A stretch of 23,402 nt of DNA from JANNXY01 sp964472605 (GTDB lineage: Bacteria > Patescibacteriota > Minisyncoccia > Phycocordibacterales > CAIZIN01). The DNA is taken from contig CAYYLG010000011.1 in NCBI GenBank assembly GCA_964472605.1, positions 1 through 23,402 of the forward strand. Direction: 5' to 3'. Below, piece after piece: positions 23,085-23,402 of this stretch. Under the pieces are notes generated by a model, which saw only the letters and a list, made by a program, of their open reading frames with translations, was not told the origin of the DNA and did not search any database. Positions within the stretch are counted from its first letter, which is position 1; each line of letters opens with the position of its first letter. Both the position numbers and the translations under genes were made by a program.

Positions 23085-23348
23085 TTATTTTTTCTTAAGT
23101 CTATAGACTTTTAATACTTCATCTGTAGCCTTCTTAGTATCTCCCTTTTTTATCTGATTTACTACGCAATGGCCCAAATGACTTTCTAAAAGCACATCTT
23201 CAATATTTGAAAGACCTTGCTTAATAGCAGATGTCTGAGTAATTATGTCGATGCAGTATTTCTCATCAGTAACCATTTTTTGTAGCCCCCTCATTTGACC
23301 CTCAATAATTTTTAATCTCCTAACTAATTTCTCCTTATTGGCTTTCAT
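23085..23348 (-). CDS. csoR: Copper-sensing repressor CsoR
   Basis: 87-residue all-helical repressor that releases DNA when Cu(I) binds. The Cu(I) ligand set is C32, H57 and C61, with spacings 25 and 4 as in the Mycobacterium tuberculosis protein. KLVRRLKIIEGQMRGLQKMV is the usual first helix. It is the first gene of the operon and probably represses its own promoter. The ATG at 23348 fits the family N-terminus. Confidence 0.96.
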   Translation of the reverse strand: MKANKEKLVRRLKIIEGQMRGLQKMVTDEKYCIDIITQTSAIKQGLSNIEDVLLESHLGHCVVNQIKKGDTKKATDEVLKVYRLKKK

Positions 23349-23384
23349 GATTATAGTTTAATACCCCCCTGGGGGTATTGTCAA
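23349..23384 (-). promoter_or_regulatory. CsoR-controlled promoter and operator
   Basis: The operator is a near-perfect palindrome at 23360-23379, AATACCCCC and GGGGGTATT around a 2-base centre, typical of CsoR-type sites. It fills the space between TTGACA (23379-23384, minus strand) and TATTAA (23358-23363), a 15-bp spacer. A TATAAT at 23350-23355 is closer to the ATG but too far (23 bp) from the -35. Binding here should block RNA polymerase. Confidence 0.88.
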
Positions 23385-23402
23385 CTTCTTATACTGGGTC
23401 GC

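Noticed and set aside
1..23402. tRNA, rRNA, CRISPR array, insertion sequence or prophage genes
   Set aside because: Looked for; none seen. Intergenic spaces are short and no transposase, integrase or repeat array is present.

Overview
The window looks like a chromosomal fragment of a Candidate Phyla Radiation (Patescibacteria) bacterium, most likely a Parcubacteria lineage related to Nomurabacteria or Kaiserbacteria. The evidence is AT-rich coding sequence, tightly packed small single-copy genes, almost no Shine-Dalgarno motifs, standard stop-codon use (TGA serves as a stop), and a secE-nusG-rplK block with no rplA after it. The lineage is inferred; no rRNA or tRNA gene lies in the window. 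The sequence is a metagenome-style scaffold with two 100-N gaps (4464-4563 and 10002-10101). The first gap is almost certainly artificial, because 55 bp are repeated exactly on both sides.

Layout. From 1 to 5799 the minus strand reads glyA, tmk, histidine kinase, REC-only response regulator, a small membrane protein and argS (cut by the window edge). An orphan gene (5838-6302) precedes them. From 6436 to 8617 the plus strand carries thyA, dcd and a RibD/DHFR-like reductase, closed by a bidirectional terminator shared with rplK. From 8660 to 11763 the minus strand holds folD, a SIMPL-domain protein, secE, nusG and rplK. With glyA, tmk, thyA, dcd, the reductase and folD, the first 12 kb contains a nearly complete dTMP and one-carbon folate cycle.

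From 11836 to 17473 the content is mixed: a GC-rich gene with the zinc-ligand pattern of beta-carbonic anhydrases, a short helical protein, a DedA-like membrane protein, rlmH, a DUF2914 membrane protein, an orphan gene, a SpoU-type RNA methyltransferase, a GC-rich element with several hairpins, and a ZIP metal transporter.

From 17502 to 23384 the minus strand is a possible eight-gene copper operon: csoR, copA, an HMA-SafE fusion, a membrane-anchored cupredoxin, a VOC protein, an EEP hydrolase, mscL and a DUF305 protein. It starts at a promoter whose -35 to -10 spacer is filled by a GC-rich CsoR-type palindrome and ends at a strong terminator. It probably senses and exports copper and binds it outside the membrane.

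The main regulatory signal is a TATAAT-like hexamer placed 6 or 7 nt before the start codon of nine genes on both strands. That is where a -10 box would sit if transcripts began at the ATG, so leaderless mRNAs are probably common here.
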